Assembly: GCA_016110215.1 (NCBI GenBank)
Contig: JADWQD010000004.1
Location: forward strand, 2,418,001 to 2,482,000
From: Capronia americana
Lineage: Eukaryota > Ascomycota > Eurotiomycetes > Chaetothyriales > Herpotrichiellaceae
Length of the DNA: 64,000 nt
Direction: 5' to 3'
Part shown: in pieces, positions 45,701-60,195 of the stretch
Numbering within the stretch: the stretch's first letter is position 1
How the letters are laid out: each line of letters starts with the position of its first letter
Program-made: the position numbers and the translations under genes
Notes under the pieces: model-generated
The model's input: only the letters and a program-made list of their open reading frames with translations
The model's database searches: none
What the model was told of the DNA's origin: nothing

Positions 45701-46979
45701 TATTATAATAAGCCTAAAGAATAATTTAAAGTATCTCTTAAAGGTTTAAGAGGTTAAAGTTATAATAAAGATAAAAGACTTATTATTTAAGATATATATA
45801 AAGAAGAGAGTAAAAGATTAAGGTAAAAAATTATAAAAATAGTTATATAAAAGAGTAGATATATACTATAAATAAATAGCTTTTATATTTAAGTAAAGAT
45901 ATAATAATATAAAATATTCTAAATACTAATAAATACTCTTATTACCCCTCTCTCTTTATTATTAAACCTCTCTTAGTTATTAGATTAAATAAATAGTAAT
46001 AAAGGCTTAAGTAATTAAGAAGATAAATCTAAGGGGTTTTAAGATTATATATAAAGTTAACTAGTCTTTCTTTTCTTCTTTTAATTACTTAACTTTATAG
46101 GGTCTCCTATCTTTATAATAAATAGTTATAATAGGCTTTATTATTAACTCCTATTAATATAGCGGTCCCCTAAGTATATTAAGGTTTAATTAATTAAACT
46201 AACTATATATATTATATAGTTATATATAGCTAATTAAAGATAATACTAAATTATTAGCGCCTACCTTAATTTTTTATCGCTTTAAGTATAATTTTCTACT
46301 TTAGCTCTAATCTCTAAGGTTTTTAGTATATTTAGCTTTCTCTATATTACTATTAAAGCGTTTTACTTATCGCTAGTTACCTTATAATACTTTATTTTCT
46401 TCTTCTCTATTTTTCTTAATAGAGATTTATAGCTAATAAAAAGATAAGTCTTTAAAGTATTATATCTTAGTTTAGTAACTTCTTAATCTAAAGAAAAAAA
46501 TCTTTATCTTAATAATACTCTAAATACTAGCCTTAACTCTAAAATTAAATAATAAATAAAATAAATAAATAAATAAATAAATAAAATATAATCTTAATAC
46601 TTTCTCTATATTACTAATAGTAATATCTTATCTCCTCTTTTACTTTATAATAGCTAAGTATAGAGAGTAGAGTAAGGTATTTTATTCTTATTATTTTATT
46701 AATTCTTTAAGTATATTTAGTATACTATATTATCTTTATATCTTATTTATTATTAAAGAAATTACTATCTTAAAATTAAGTTCTTTATTTATAAGCTTTA
46801 AATTTATTACTCTTTAAATAAGTCTCCTATTATACTATAGATATAAAGGTATTAAGACTATAAGCTTCTTATTAAATAAGGTATTATTATTATCTTTTAG
46901 TAGGTTCTAAATATTTAGTATTATCTAAAAATCTTTAATTAATAAGTCTTTATCTTTAAATACGGCCTAAGGTAGAAAG

Positions 46980-47330
46980 TTAACTTAATATAAATAGAAC
47001 CTCTTAAGTTAACTAGCTATATAAGTACTCTATAGTTTTACCTTATTAAGTTTAGCTAAAGTATAGATACTCTTCTCTTAATTTACTTTTATAATCTTAA
47101 ATAGTTTAAATTAGCGGAATATTAATTTCTTTTTTAATAATATATTTATAAATTCTATAGTATTATAACTTAAGATAAGCTAGCCTTCCTTAAATAGTTT
47201 AGAGTATAAGCTATAGCGTCTATTAAAGTACTCCTTATTAACCCTTTATATCCTATTTAAATAAGTAGCGGCCTTAGCGAGATCTTTAGTCCGTCTCTAG
47301 AGAGCTTAGGCTCTTATTATAACTAGGTTA
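46980..47330 (-). pseudogene. Integrase C-terminal relic of the inner element
   Basis: The minus-strand reading gives fragments such as LSRDGLKISLRPLLI and, after several stops, LVNLRGSIYIKLTFYLRP. This resembles the end of a gypsy integrase (a GPW/Y-F-like module ending in an R.R.Y-type motif). Limits are approximate. Confidence 0.5.
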
Positions 47331-49310
47331 GCGGTATTTATAACTTTATTCTAGTTTATAATATTTTAAGTTATAATCTTAAGTTTAATTAGTAGAATTA
47401 GTTAGTTTAAGAATTTAATCTTATATAAAATTATACTAGTACTAGATTTTATAGTTATATAGTTAGCCTAAAGAATAGTATAAAGATAATTTATTTAAGT
47501 ACTAAGGCTATTAGTTTAGATTATCTTTAAAAGAGTATTTATTATATCTTTATACTTAATCTTTACTTAGTTATTTATCTATAGATTATAGGCTAATATA
47601 ATAATATACTTAATTCTATACTTTTTAACTAGTATTTTTACTTAGCCCTTATTCTTAAGTTTACTATTATATATTAACCTTTAGAATAGTCTATAGTAAT
47701 AAATAATATCTTTCTATAGGAACTTTACTACTATAGCGCTATTAGCGCTAGTAATTTCTTATACCTTAATCTATTTACTAAAGTTACTTTAAGCCTTAAT
47801 AATATATTACTTTCTATATAATATTAATATAAGTATATAGTCTATACTAACTTATTTTTAGTATATATTAATAGATATAAGATATATCTTATTATATAGC
47901 CTTTAGCTTTCTTAAAATTAATACTTAAGGTAAGTCTTAATAAACTTTTAAATATCTTAGTACTAGCCTTCCTAAAAATACTAATCTAAAACTCTTTAGT
48001 TTATTAAGTTATAACTATAATATTTAGTCTTATTATATATAAACTTAAGAATTTATTACTTCTTAATATTATTATTAATAACTTTTTTACTTAGTTAATT
48101 AATAATTAGCTTTTAGAAAAAATATTCTCTATAAATAAAATAATTAATAGAGTTATATTATAGCTTATAAAAGTTATTATTACTTATCTTTAAAGATTAT
48201 TACTAGTCTTAAAAATACTTTATAAGCCTTTTTAAGTTTTTAAAGTATTTATTCTTAAAGAGCTAAATTATATATTACTTATTAGGTTTTATAAATTAAT
48301 CCCTTATCTATATAATAATTAGTTATACTATTATAAAGTCTTTCTATTAAGTTATCTATTTAATTAATTAAATACTACTATATATAAATAGTATTTAAGC
48401 CTTAATCTAGTTATTAATATCTTCCTTTTCCTTAACCTCTTAAATATCTTCTTTAATTAAAGAATAGTAAGATAGAGTATTAATAACTATATTTTATTTT
48501 TTAGAAATATACTTTACTTTAAAGTTAAATTTATAGATCTATATTAGTTATTAATTAATAATAGCTCTAAATAAGTCTATTAATTAATAGTTAAGTTATA
48601 TTACTAAAGTTATAGTATTAGTTTTAATAATAAAGTATATAGTATATAGCTAATATTTAAACTTCTTAAGAGCCTTTAGTAAGCCTTATACTTCTCTTTT
48701 TAATATATTATACTCTTACTTTACTTTTAACTAAATATTACTTTTATATCTTATAGCTTAATATCTTCTTATTATTAAGTTAACCTATATTAATATAGCT
48801 CTCTAATCTTTATTACTAATATTAATAACTAGGATAATTAAATTATTAAACTTACTATAATTAAGACTAATTAGAGTAAGCGGCGATATTAATACTTCTT
48901 TTAATATTTATATACTTTTCTTATAAACTTTTACTTAAATTTAAATAATATTCTTTTAAAGTAAGTTATATAGCGGCTTAGCTATTATTATAAAATAAGG
49001 AATCTAAATATAGTAATATATATAGATTCCTAAGAAACTATAAAGTTTTAACTAGTTTATTAATCTTAGCTAAGTTTAGATCTTATAAATCTTAACCTAT
49101 TATAAATATTATTTATCTTAATTATAAATATATTTAATAATCTTAATTTCTTTTATATAGAGCTAAAGCTTCTACCCTATAACTATAGCTTTAGTAAGCT
49201 TAAAATTAAGTAATATATTATCTAAATTAATTAGATATTTTATTATAAATTATTATACTTTAAGAGATACTTTCTCTTCTTAATAGTTTATCTTTAAACC
49301 CTTTATAGTA

Positions 49311-49460
49311 ATATTATTTAGAAATAGATATATAATAATTAATATTTATTCTTTTAAAATCTAGTTAATAATCTATATAAATTATACTATAAAGTTTATT
49401 ACTTCTTAGGGTAATATTATATAATAGACTAGTTTAAGAGAAGTATAAATATTTATTAAA
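49311..49460 (-). pseudogene. Reverse transcriptase relic of the inner element
   Basis: One minus-strand frame reads LKLVYYIILP, stop, EVINFIV, stop, then YLFLNNITI after further stops. It aligns with the region of fungal gypsy RT that spans the LPQGATNS motif through the FLDD catalytic box. The stops fall where Gln (CAA) is expected, and the catalytic Asp pair reads Asn-Asn. Confidence 0.7.
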
Positions 49461-50833
49461 TCTTAGCTCTCTTTTATAAGTTTAATTTAGTTATATTTAG
49501 AGAGCTAGTTTAAGAGTAAAGTTATTTATATTCTAGTAAACTCTTTTATAAAGTTATTAAATAAAAAGAGTAAATTAATATTATAAATTATTATATAATT
49601 AATATTTTAAGCGATAATTACTAAATAATACTTACTAAGCTTTTTCTTCTTAATAAGAAAGAATAAATTTTAGTATAATTTATATTTAGGTTTAAAGAGG
49701 TTTAGATTAATCTTATTTTTTATTAGCTTAATTATAATAAGCTTAAGTACCTTTAGAATAAAGAAACTTTTAACTTACTATAAAGTATAAGATACTATTT
49801 AAATTATTTATAGAGAAGTAACTTTATAATAAACCCTATTAATTTCCTTAATATTTTAAGTAAAAGCTTCTTTATAGTTATATAGAATCTTAATTAAAAT
49901 CTTCTTCTCTTTAAAGATTAAATTAAAGCTAATTACTAACTTCTCTAGACGCTTTAATATTAGATATTAGCTATAAGAGAACTTTATAAAATAAGAGTTA
50001 ATTTATTTTAAGAATATATATAAATAATTATTAAAAGATTCTTATATTCTCTTCTTTACTTTTAACCGCTAGTTTACTAAACTACTAAATATAAAACTAT
50101 TTTAAAAGTCTATATTAATAAGCTTTACTTTATTTACTTTTCTCTTATATAAAGTATTAACTTAAGCTTTAAGAGGTCTTTTTATTTAATATTATTTATA
50201 TTATTATTTATTTTTTAAATTTTACTATAATACTTTACTATTTATTAACTTTAAAGATCTTATAAATAGTTTATTATCTTTAATATTAAAAGATTAGGTC
50301 TAAAAATACTAGTTTTAAAGATTATTATTATTTAACTTAAAAGTATTTATAAATAATATTAAATTATTATTTTTATTTATCTTAAAGTTAATAGTAATTT
50401 TTATTTTATTTTATTAAGCTCTTACTATAGTAAGTATAGATTTCTTTAGTTTTTTATACTTATTAAGCCTTTTAACGCGGCTATATAAATAAACTTAACT
50501 ATTATATATATTTCTTACTATTCTTTAATATTAGGAGTAGTTTAAGTAATAATCTAAATATATTTATTAATAAAGCTATTTATTAGGCTTATAATATAGA
50601 TATTATTATCTTTCTCCTAAATAAAATCTTAAGTAACCTTTTAAAATAGCTAGCCTAAAATAAAGTAATATTAAGAGTCTATAGTATTTATTATATAGAT
50701 ATTTATTAAGACCTTAATATTAGTAATATTTACTATAAAGTCTTTAATTATATTAATAAACTTCTCTTAATCTTTATTAAATTTAATAGTATTATAAATA
50801 AATTTTACTTTTTATATATATTAAGAGATTTAT

Positions 50834-50892
50834 AAGTCTTTAACTAAATTAAGAGATATTAAGTTAATCTTAGCTTTAGTATCTAGTAATAA
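50834..50892 (-). pseudogene. Retropepsin relic of the inner element
   Basis: The minus-strand reading is LLLDTKAKINLISLNLVKDL, matching the aspartic protease active-site segment (D-T-G-A) with the Gly replaced by Lys through G-to-A changes. Confidence 0.65.
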
Positions 50893-53800
50893 ATCCTTAT
50901 ATCTATCCTTTATCTTTATTAATAAATAAGGGTAACTACTATAGTATAATTAAGGATAAATCTAACGGTCTAAATATAGATTAGTTTATATAATATTAAG
51001 CTAGCTAATAAATTCTCCCTTACTATAGGTTATTTAAATTTATAGTATATATACTTAATAAATTAGCTCTTATTTATCTTTATTATAGTACTAGTACTTT
51101 TAAGAGAATTACTTATCTTAAACTTCTTTTATTAATAGTAAGTCTCTTATATAAATAACTACCCCTTAATTTAGTAGCTAATTTATAATCTTTTTAATAA
51201 TATTTAAATCTTATAAGAGGGCCTTATAGAGCGGGATAAGTCTAGGTAATCTATATTAAGGCTCCTTTTTTATTCTTAAATATATAAGTATTTACTATAA
51301 ATATATAGATATATTATCTATCTTAGTATCTTTAGTCTAATTATATAATCTATTCTTTTATATATTTTATATAGAGATATTTAGCGGCCTTTAATTAATT
51401 AGTTATTTAATTAAAGGAATATTATTAATAATATTATTATAGATAACCTCTCCTTATAAGCGCTATTAGTATATTATATAACGGCGCTAACTATTAATAA
51501 TAGGCTTATATACTTCTATTCTAGGGTACTTTACTTATATATATCTACCTTATTATAGTATAGGTCGCTTATTAAGGGTATTTACTTAGGTATCTAGCTA
51601 GAGTATATTAATATAAATTTCTTTTAATTCTACTAATATTAGAATAAAAGAATTATCTTCTAAATTATTTAAGATATTAAAATCTAGATTTAAGCTAACT
51701 ACTTTAATTAAATTTAATTAGGCTAATAGCGGTTTAGGATTAAGATCTTTTATTCTATATAGCTATCTAAATTAGATACTAGAATATTTATTAATCTCTC
51801 TAGTAATCTATTTAAGATATTTATTCCTTATTTTCTTTATTAAGATTATTAATATTAATACTAGTTAATCTAGCCTATAGAACCTTTTAAGTATAATATA
51901 ATAGTCTTACTTAAGATATAATACTTTAGTACTCTTCTAGTATATCTACTAGAGATCTTTATATATTAAATAGTCTAGTTAGTTATAAAGAAAATAGAGT
52001 CCGCTAGTTATACTTAAGGTTAAGTTATATTAACTTAATTACTCTTTAATATTATACTATAGGTTTTTTAAGAAGTATACTATATAGTCTTACTATAGTT
52101 AGTTTTATAGCTAAATAACTTTCTAAAGTATTATCTTTAGAGCTTTTACTAGTTATATTATAAATTTAAAAGTAATTACTTCTTAAAATTAAATTAATAG
52201 CGCTATTATACTTATTAGTTAAGTTAGTTTCTTTACTAGTATCTTAACTATAATAAAAGTTAAAGATTTATTTACTAGTAATAAGATCTTTATACTAGCC
52301 TTTACTATATTATTTATTTAATTCTTATAATATTTAGTCTCTTAAGCCTCCTCTTTATAGTATATAAATAAATAAGTTTTCTTTTTATATATAAGCTCTT
52401 AAAACTTCTTATTAAATACTTCTTAAGTAAATTTATTAATCTTATTATTAATATTCTATAAGCTCTTTACTAGCTTTTAATATTTATTAAAGTTTAAGTT
52501 CTTTAATTTATAGTTTAATAATTCTTTCTTTTTATAAATCTTATTTATATATATTTATAATAATCTAAAAAGAAAAAGATAATAATATATATAGTTTATC
52601 TTAAACTTATTATTAATTAAGTAAATTATAGCTCTATAAAATTAATAAAGATATAGATTTAAACTTTAAGATTTCTTATAGTAATATTTTATAAGTACTT
52701 AAAGATAGTATATACTTATTATTTATTAAATCTTATTATAATCCTTATATTTCTTTAAAACTTATTTTTTAAACTACTTTTAGTCTATCTTATTATACTT
52801 TATAAGCTCCTTATAGTATTTTTTCTCTTCTTTTAATATAAAGTAAATAGATTTTTAAATATATTTTTTACTATTTATTATTTAGTTATATCTATATAGC
52901 TCTTTAAACTCCTTAAAGAAGGAAGTTATATTTATTTTATTAAAGAATAAAAAATTATTACTTTTATTTAAGCTCTAAAGTATTTCTCTTACTAATATTA
53001 TTATAGAGAGGATAGACGTCGCTATTAATTTAAATATTATATTAAATATCGCTAAAGATAATAATAATTATAATAACGTCGCCTTTCTTTATTTATTTAA
53101 AGATATCTTATCTTCTTTAATTAATTAATTAACTAAATAAATAAAGGAAATAAAATAAATATTTCTTCTCTAGTAAGTAGTCTAGAATCTAGTTATTTTT
53201 AGGTTTTTATATATTTATATTTATATTTATATATAATATATAAAATTATTAATAATTAATAGTTCTAGTCTCTTTTAATTATTTATAATTAATTTTTAGT
53301 TCTTTTATTAATATATCCTTAATAATCTTAGTTAAAGTAAATAGTTAATCTCCTTTACTAAATCTAGTTAAGGTACTATAACTAGTTATCTCTAAGATAG
53401 GGCGTCGATATAGGGCTTTCCCTCTATTCCTAAGGTTAGGAAATTTTAAGGTTAGCGGTATTCCCCTCTCCTTAAGTACTAGTTATTAACCTTAAGTCTC
53501 TTTAGTTAGTCGTTTAGTTATTAGTATTTACTCTATATAGTAGTAGTAAATATATATAGCTAGGATCTTTATTAAATACCTTGAGTAGCGGTTTCTATAA
53601 ATAACCGATATAGTTATAATCTATACCCTATATAGCGGGATAAACTTACTTAGCTAGTAATCTAGATAGCTCCCCCGTATAGCGGTCCTATATATATAGC
53701 TAGCTTTATCTAGTTAGTCGATAAATAGTTAATTAGTTAATTCTATCGGTCCTTATTTAGTAGGTAAGTAAGCTACTCTAGTAATTAAGCGTCCTTAGTC

Positions 53801-53970
53801 TAGTCTAGTTAATTTATATTACTATAATATTATAGACCTTTTATTATATTATTTTAGTTATTTAGTTTTATTAGTTTAATTATTATTCTATCTAGTTACT
53901 CCGTCGCTTATAAATATATCTATCTTAATATAGTTCTTAATATTTTAATAAATATTCTTATTAAAGGTAC

Positions 53971-54303
53971 TAATAAACTAGAGCGCGGCTTTAGAGTCGT
54001 TAAGTAGAGAATTATATAGCGGCGAGTATTATCTCTAATTTAAAATATATAACTATATTTATAATAAATAGTACTTTAGCCTAAGTAATATATTACTTAA
54101 AGAAGAGGTCTCTTAAAATAAAAAACTTATTACTATATTATCTTATATTATATATATATATTAAATATAAGTAAGTCTATTAGTAATATATATTAGAGAT
54201 ATAATAATTAGTATTAAGGCTATAATTAATAAGAATATCTATATAATTTATATAATTATATATAATTAATAAAAAATATAAAAACTTTATTATCTTTATT
54301 ATA
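53971..54303 (-). repeat. Right (5') LTR of the inner element
   Basis: 333 bp, matching the left LTR with mainly transition differences. The leader to its left is shared with the truncated copy at 40541-41207. Confidence 0.85.
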
Positions 54304-54563
54304 ATATAATTACTTTATAAATATAGATCCTTACTTTAATATAATAACTAAAGATAATAATTAAAAGTAAGAAGTAGTTAATAAATATATATAATATAAG
54401 AATAATATAATTTAAAATAATAATTATAATTTTATTTATAATATCTTAAACTACTTAATAAAGTATAATAAAGATATAAGAGACTTATAAGTATATCTTA
54501 TTTATCTCTTTAAAGAAGATTTAAAGAGAGGAGAATATAGTAGCGCCGCGCTTTATAAGTAAA

Positions 54564-54605
54564 TATTTTAACTATAAAAAAACGGGCTATTAAGAAAAGG
54601 ACTAC
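54564..54605 (+). pseudogene. Gag zinc-knuckle relic (outer element) with all ligands mutated
   Basis: The reading is YFNYKKTGY, stop, EKDY. The spacing equals the CCHC knuckle C-x2-C-x4-H-x4-C, but every Cys and the His are Tyr, each explained by TpG-to-TpA or CpA-to-TpA change. Confidence 0.75.
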
Positions 54606-55680
54606 TAAATATTACTAAAGCTAAAGGAGATATAAAAAAAGAGCGCTTTATATATTAAGAGTATTAAAAAAGATATAGTAAAAGAAAAGAGTAAGTTAAA
54701 AAACTAGGATCTAGCTTACTAAGCGTTATAATAGCGCTAAGACTAAATAAGAATAAGATAATAGTATATAATAAAAGTAAGTAAAAATTACTTACTATAA
54801 AGATTAAGTTAGAGTTTAAAAAAAGTTAGTATATACTTTATATACTACTTAATAATAATATATAAATAAACTTTATCTCTTAGTTTCTTATTATAAAAAT
54901 AAAAATTAAGCTAATTACTATAAATATCTATATATAAATTATTATAGGTTAATTTATCTAAATCTATAAATAATATTACCTTAATACTTATATAATTAAT
55001 ATATATAGAGTATATACTAAGTAGTTATATACTTATATTACTATTAATATTTTTATATATAATATAATTTTAGAATACTCTTAATTAAAAGAGATAAACC
55101 TTAATAGTAATTAGTAAAATAATATATAATAACTATATAAAGAAGATAAGTTATATATACTTTATCTCTTAATAATAAAACTATTTAAAGAAGTAAATAA
55201 TTTATTTATAAAGATAATTTTAGTAAAGCTAATAGATATAGAGAGTATACTAAATAATAATATACTACTTATAAATATATTACTTATAGTAGCTAAAAAG
55301 ATTAAACTTAACTTATAGTTAATAAAGTATATTAGTATCTTTAATAAATTAAATAAAGACCTCTTTACTATAGAAATAAAGATTAAATACTTAATTTTTA
55401 TTTAAAAGAGTAAGATTATCTCCTAGAGATCTATATACTCTTTAAGTATAAATAAGCTATAAGTTTTATATAAATATTTAGAGAGTACTTTAAAGAAAGG
55501 TTAAATCTAATATAATAAATCTTTAGTTAATATATTAATCTTATTTATTCTTAAGCTTAATAATAGCTTATAACTCTATATTAATTATTATAAATTAAAT
55601 AAAGTAATAAAGAAGAATTAGTATTTATTACCTTTTATTTTAGAGATCTTAAACCGTCTAAATAGAGTAAAGATCTTTAT

Positions 55681-56060
55681 AAAGCTAAATCTAAAAGATA
55701 TATATTATTAGATTTATATTATAAAGAAAGACCGCTAAAAGACTATATTTTATATATAATATAACTACTTTAAGTACTTAATTATATCTTTTAGATTAAT
55801 TAATACTTTAGCCTTCTTTTAAGGATATATTAATAAAGCTTTAAAAGAATTACTTAATTATATTTATATAGTATATATAAATAATATACTAATCTTTAGT
55901 AAGAATAAGGAAGAGTATAAGAGATATATATTATTTATACTTAAGAGGCTAAAAAAGTATAGTTTATATATAAAACTATTTAAATATAGATTCTTTATAT
56001 ATAAGGTTAATTTTTTAAGCTACTATATAAGAGTTAATAATATATTAATAAACTTTAATA
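55681..56060 (+). pseudogene. Reverse transcriptase relic of the outer element
   Basis: One + frame reads KLNLKDIYY, stop, then FKYLIISFRLINTLAFF, stop, GYINKALKELL and IVYINNILIFSKNKEE. This is the gypsy RT palm, in which YINN stands where the catalytic YxDD box belongs. The segment continues to SLYIKLFKYRFFIYKVNFL. Five in-frame stops occur in the first 50 codons, at positions where Gln, Trp or Arg are usual. Confidence 0.85.
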
Positions 56061-57139
56061 AAGTTATTATAATTTAAAAATAGTTAGTCTTAATATTATT
56101 TTAAGAGATTTAGATATTTCTTAAGTTTATAAACTTTTATTATAAGTTTATTTACTAATACTTATATATAGTTACTTTTATTATAAACTTATTTACTAAG
56201 ATAGTAAAGAGTAGAAAAACTAAGCTCTTTAAATAAATAATAAAGATAAACTATATATTTTATATACTTAAAGAGTATTTTTTAATAGCGCCTATACTAG
56301 TCTACTTTAATTTAAAGTAATAAAGCTATATTAAAGTAAATATATTAAGTAAAGCTATTAGTAGTATACTAATATAAGTATATAAAATATAGAGTAGTTA
56401 TACCTAATAAAGACTAATAATATTCTTTTTATAAAAGATAACTTTAATAAAAAGAAACTATTATATAAATAATAAGGAAATACTTATTATTATATATATA
56501 TTTAAGGAGTAGCGCTATTATCTTAAGGTATCTATAATAAATATAATAGTACTTACTAATTATAAGGCGCTATAAAGCTTTATAACTATAAAGATCTTAA
56601 ATTATTAATAAATATACTAAATAAAGATACTAGCTATATATAACTTTTATATTTAATAGCGATAAGAAAAAAATAATTCTATAAATAAATTATTTTATTA
56701 GCTAGACTATATAAGTAAAGAAGAGCCCCCTAAAGAGAATATTCTTTAGATATTACTAAAGAAGTATATATTAGTTAAAAAGAACTTATATATAGAATAT
56801 ATATAAAATAATAACTTAATAATTATTAGAGTTTTAACTTACTTTAAGGTTTAGAATAATAAGAATTTTATTAATAATATATATAATATTATTATATTAC
56901 TAATCCTTAAGGAGAAAGTTATAATATAACTATATATAAAAAAGTAAAAATAAAAGAGTATAGCGCTATATTATAACTTACTTACTATATATCTATAAGA
57001 ACTTTAAGTACTAAATAAATAATATAAGAAGATATAGTAAAAAAGTACCTTAAATAGCTAAATTATAGCTAATATATTTAAAGGCTAGTAGTTTATAAAT
57101 AATAATAGTATTATATATTATAATAGAGTTATATATATA

Positions 57140-57430
57140 TTATATAATTCTATTATTTAAAGAGAAATATTATAAATAAACTATAATAATCTTTAAGAAG
57201 AAGGTTATTTTAAGTAATACTAAATAATTAATATTATTATATAATATTACTAATAACTATAAGTTAAGAGTAATATATATAATTATATTAACTTATATAA
57301 TATTTATTAATAAATAAAAGTACTAAGATATAAACTCTATAGAAAACTTAAGCCTTTACTATAGCCTAAAGGGCTCTAATAAAATATCTTAATAAATTTT
57401 ATAATAAGCTTATTATTATTAATATATATA
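57140..57430 (+). pseudogene. Integrase relic of the outer element
   Basis: Fragments NSIIKREIL, EGYFK and KLKPLL, stop, PKGL followed by two stops and NILINFII match the zinc-binding and catalytic-core start of gypsy integrase (P.P..PW..ISMDFI region). The frame is broken by stops and possibly small indels. Confidence 0.65.
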
Positions 57431-60015
57431 AAAATTATATATAACTTAATACTAGTAATTATTAACTAATTTTTAAAGATAATAGTATTAATACTATATA
57501 AAAGTATAATAAATATATATACTATACTTAAGATTATTCTTAAGAAGATTATAGTAAAGTATAGAGTACTAATATTAATTATAAATAATTAAGAATTAGT
57601 TTTTATATTTATTTACTAAAGTATACTATACTTTTATTTTATAACTTATAAGCTCTTCTTAACTATTTTCTATTCTTAAATAAATAATTAAATAAAATAA
57701 ATAAATTAAATTCTAGAGTATTATCTTAAATATTATATTAATTACTAATAATTTAATTAAACTATACTATTTATAAGCGTTAAATATATTATAAATAACT
57801 AGATTAATATTATAATAAATAAGATACTCTTTATATAAATATATTATTTTATATTATTAATAAATATTAATATTATAAAAGTACTAAATATAAATCTATA
57901 AAGAAATACTTTAATAACTAAAAAAGCTTCTATACTTATAAATATAGTATAAATAATATATAAGGTATATAAGATTACTATTTAATAAACTATAAAGATA
58001 ATAAAGTACTATAATAAGAAATATATCTCTATATAGTTTAATATTAAAGATTAAGTTTTACTTATAGTAAAGAATATTTATATACTATATATAAATAAAA
58101 AGCTAACTAATTAATTTTTAAGTCTCTTTAAAATAGTTAAATAATTTAAATTAAATACTTATTAACTAAATTTTTTAATAAAATATAGCTAACTTTACTA
58201 TATCTTTTATATATCTTTACTATAAGTATATTATATATAACTTAAGGTTAAGCTATCTATATTTATAGATATTAATAAAAAAGAGAAGTAAAAGCTTATA
58301 AAGATCCTAAATAAAAAATATATATAAAAAGAGAAGACCTTCTTTTATATAAGATAAAAGAGATTCTTAAAGGCTAATAACTTATAAGAACTTAAGATAA
58401 ATATATTATATATATATAAGATAATTAATATATTTAAAAAAGAAAAGAAGTAAGCTTAATATATTATATTTAAGTTATACTATAACTAATATACTAAGTA
58501 TATATAAATTAATCTTTTACTACTTAATAAAGTTATTTATACTATTTTACTATATAACTTATAAGGAGATTATATATAAGTCTACTATAATTAAACTCTT
58601 ACTTAAGACTAGTCTTTATATTATCTTATTATATAACTTATAAAAAGTATATATATAAATTTACTATAGTAAATTTAGTTTTATTAAAAGAAAATATTTA
58701 TTATTTATTAAGAGGTATTTATACTATTTTACTATATAACTTATAAATAAGTATATATATAAGTTTACTATAATTAAACCCCTTAATATATTAAGCTATA
58801 AATAACTTATATATAATAAATATATAGCCTAAGAGCGATACTTATTTATATCTTTATTAATTATTTATATATAGATAAGTATAACTACTTTAAATTAAAG
58901 CTCTTATTTAATAAAGCTACCTTATTAACTTAAAAAGATTAAGTAAGACTACTTTAAGAGTTAATTAATATATAACTTATATAAGAGAAGAGAAGAATAC
59001 TTATTTAAATATAAAGAGTCTTAGCTATATTATATATAGCCTTAAGTATATACTTAATAAGTATAAATATTTATATAATAACTATATCTTTATTAAGAGA
59101 AGTAGTAAAGATATAATTATAATTATTATAAATATAAATATTAAGGACTAAATAAGTAATATTAATATTAACTAACTATATTTAGTTTAATAATATCTTT
59201 ACTATCTTCTTTATCTTTATCTTAATTAGCGCTTTATTATTATTATTAATTAATAGCTAATTTATATTAATTAACTACTTTACCTTATATACTAAGATAA
59301 TAAATACTTAATTTATAGTTAATATATAATTAGTATAAGAGAAAAGTAAGTAATATATTAAAATATAGCTATCTATATTATTATAATTTCTATAAATATA
59401 TTAACTATATTATATAATACCCGCTTTTTTCTTATATATAAACTTACTACTTATACTACTACCCGCGGCCTATAGCGACTATAAGTAATAATAGTATAGA
59501 AGCTTAATAATCTTCTTTTTAGCCTTCTTCTTATTTTTAAGTAAGAAAGGGGGGGTCTCTAAGTATATAAGTTAGCTACTATACTTATATAATAAGAAGA
59601 AGACTAGAATATACTTTACTTTTTACTACTATTATTACTAAGAGGTCTCTTACTACTATCTCCGCTAGAGGCCGCGGTTTAGCTAAAGATATACTAGTTA
59701 AGGGTAAGAGTAAAGGCGGTAAGAGCGAGAGGGGCGGCGAGAGTAGAGACCGAGAGTATAAAGAGAACTTTAATTTTAATAGTTAATATTATTATAATTA
59801 GTATATAATAAGTATAAAAAGCGCGCTATACTTACTAATAAAAAGACTAAAAGAAGCTTTATAAAAGCGGAGAATACTAGTTATATATTAATAAGGCGCG
59901 CCTTACTATAGAGTTATATTATATATATAAAATAGGGTAGTATAATTAACGCTTACTATAATAATAATTAATAATTATATACTAAATATAATTTATATAG
60001 TATAAGTACTTATAA

Positions 60016-60098
<83 letters not shown>
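60016..60098. repeat. Long TTA microsatellite at an assembly gap
   Basis: About 27 uninterrupted ATT/TTA units run directly into unresolved bases. Confidence 0.95.
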
Positions 60099-60195
60099 NN
60101 NNNNNNNNNNNNNNNNNNNNNNNNNNNNNNNNNNNNNNNNNNNNNNNNNNNNNNNNNNNNNNNNNNNNNNNNNNNNNNNNNNNNNNNNNNNNNNN
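60099..60195. other. Assembly gap, 97 unknown bases
   Basis: The sequence is N throughout. The flanks are a TTA array on the left and a poly-A/AAG-rich stretch on the right. Confidence 1.

Larger units (their letters stand above)
42438..54303 (-). mobile_element. Inner gypsy-type LTR retrotransposon (11.87 kb), RIP-mutated
   Basis: Direct 333-bp repeats at 42438-42770 and 53971-54303 flank an internal region whose protein relics read on the minus strand in the order protease (about 50834-50892), reverse transcriptase (about 49311-49460), integrase C-terminal region (about 46980-47330), which is gypsy order. The LTRs start TA and end TA (from TG...CA). Flanking pentamers are TTATA and ATATA, a near but imperfect target-site duplication. 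It sits inside the outer element and therefore inserted later. Confidence 0.85.

Noticed and set aside
42433..54308. Target-site duplication for the inner element
   Set aside because: TTATA and ATATA differ by a transversion and are too AT-rich to count as evidence.
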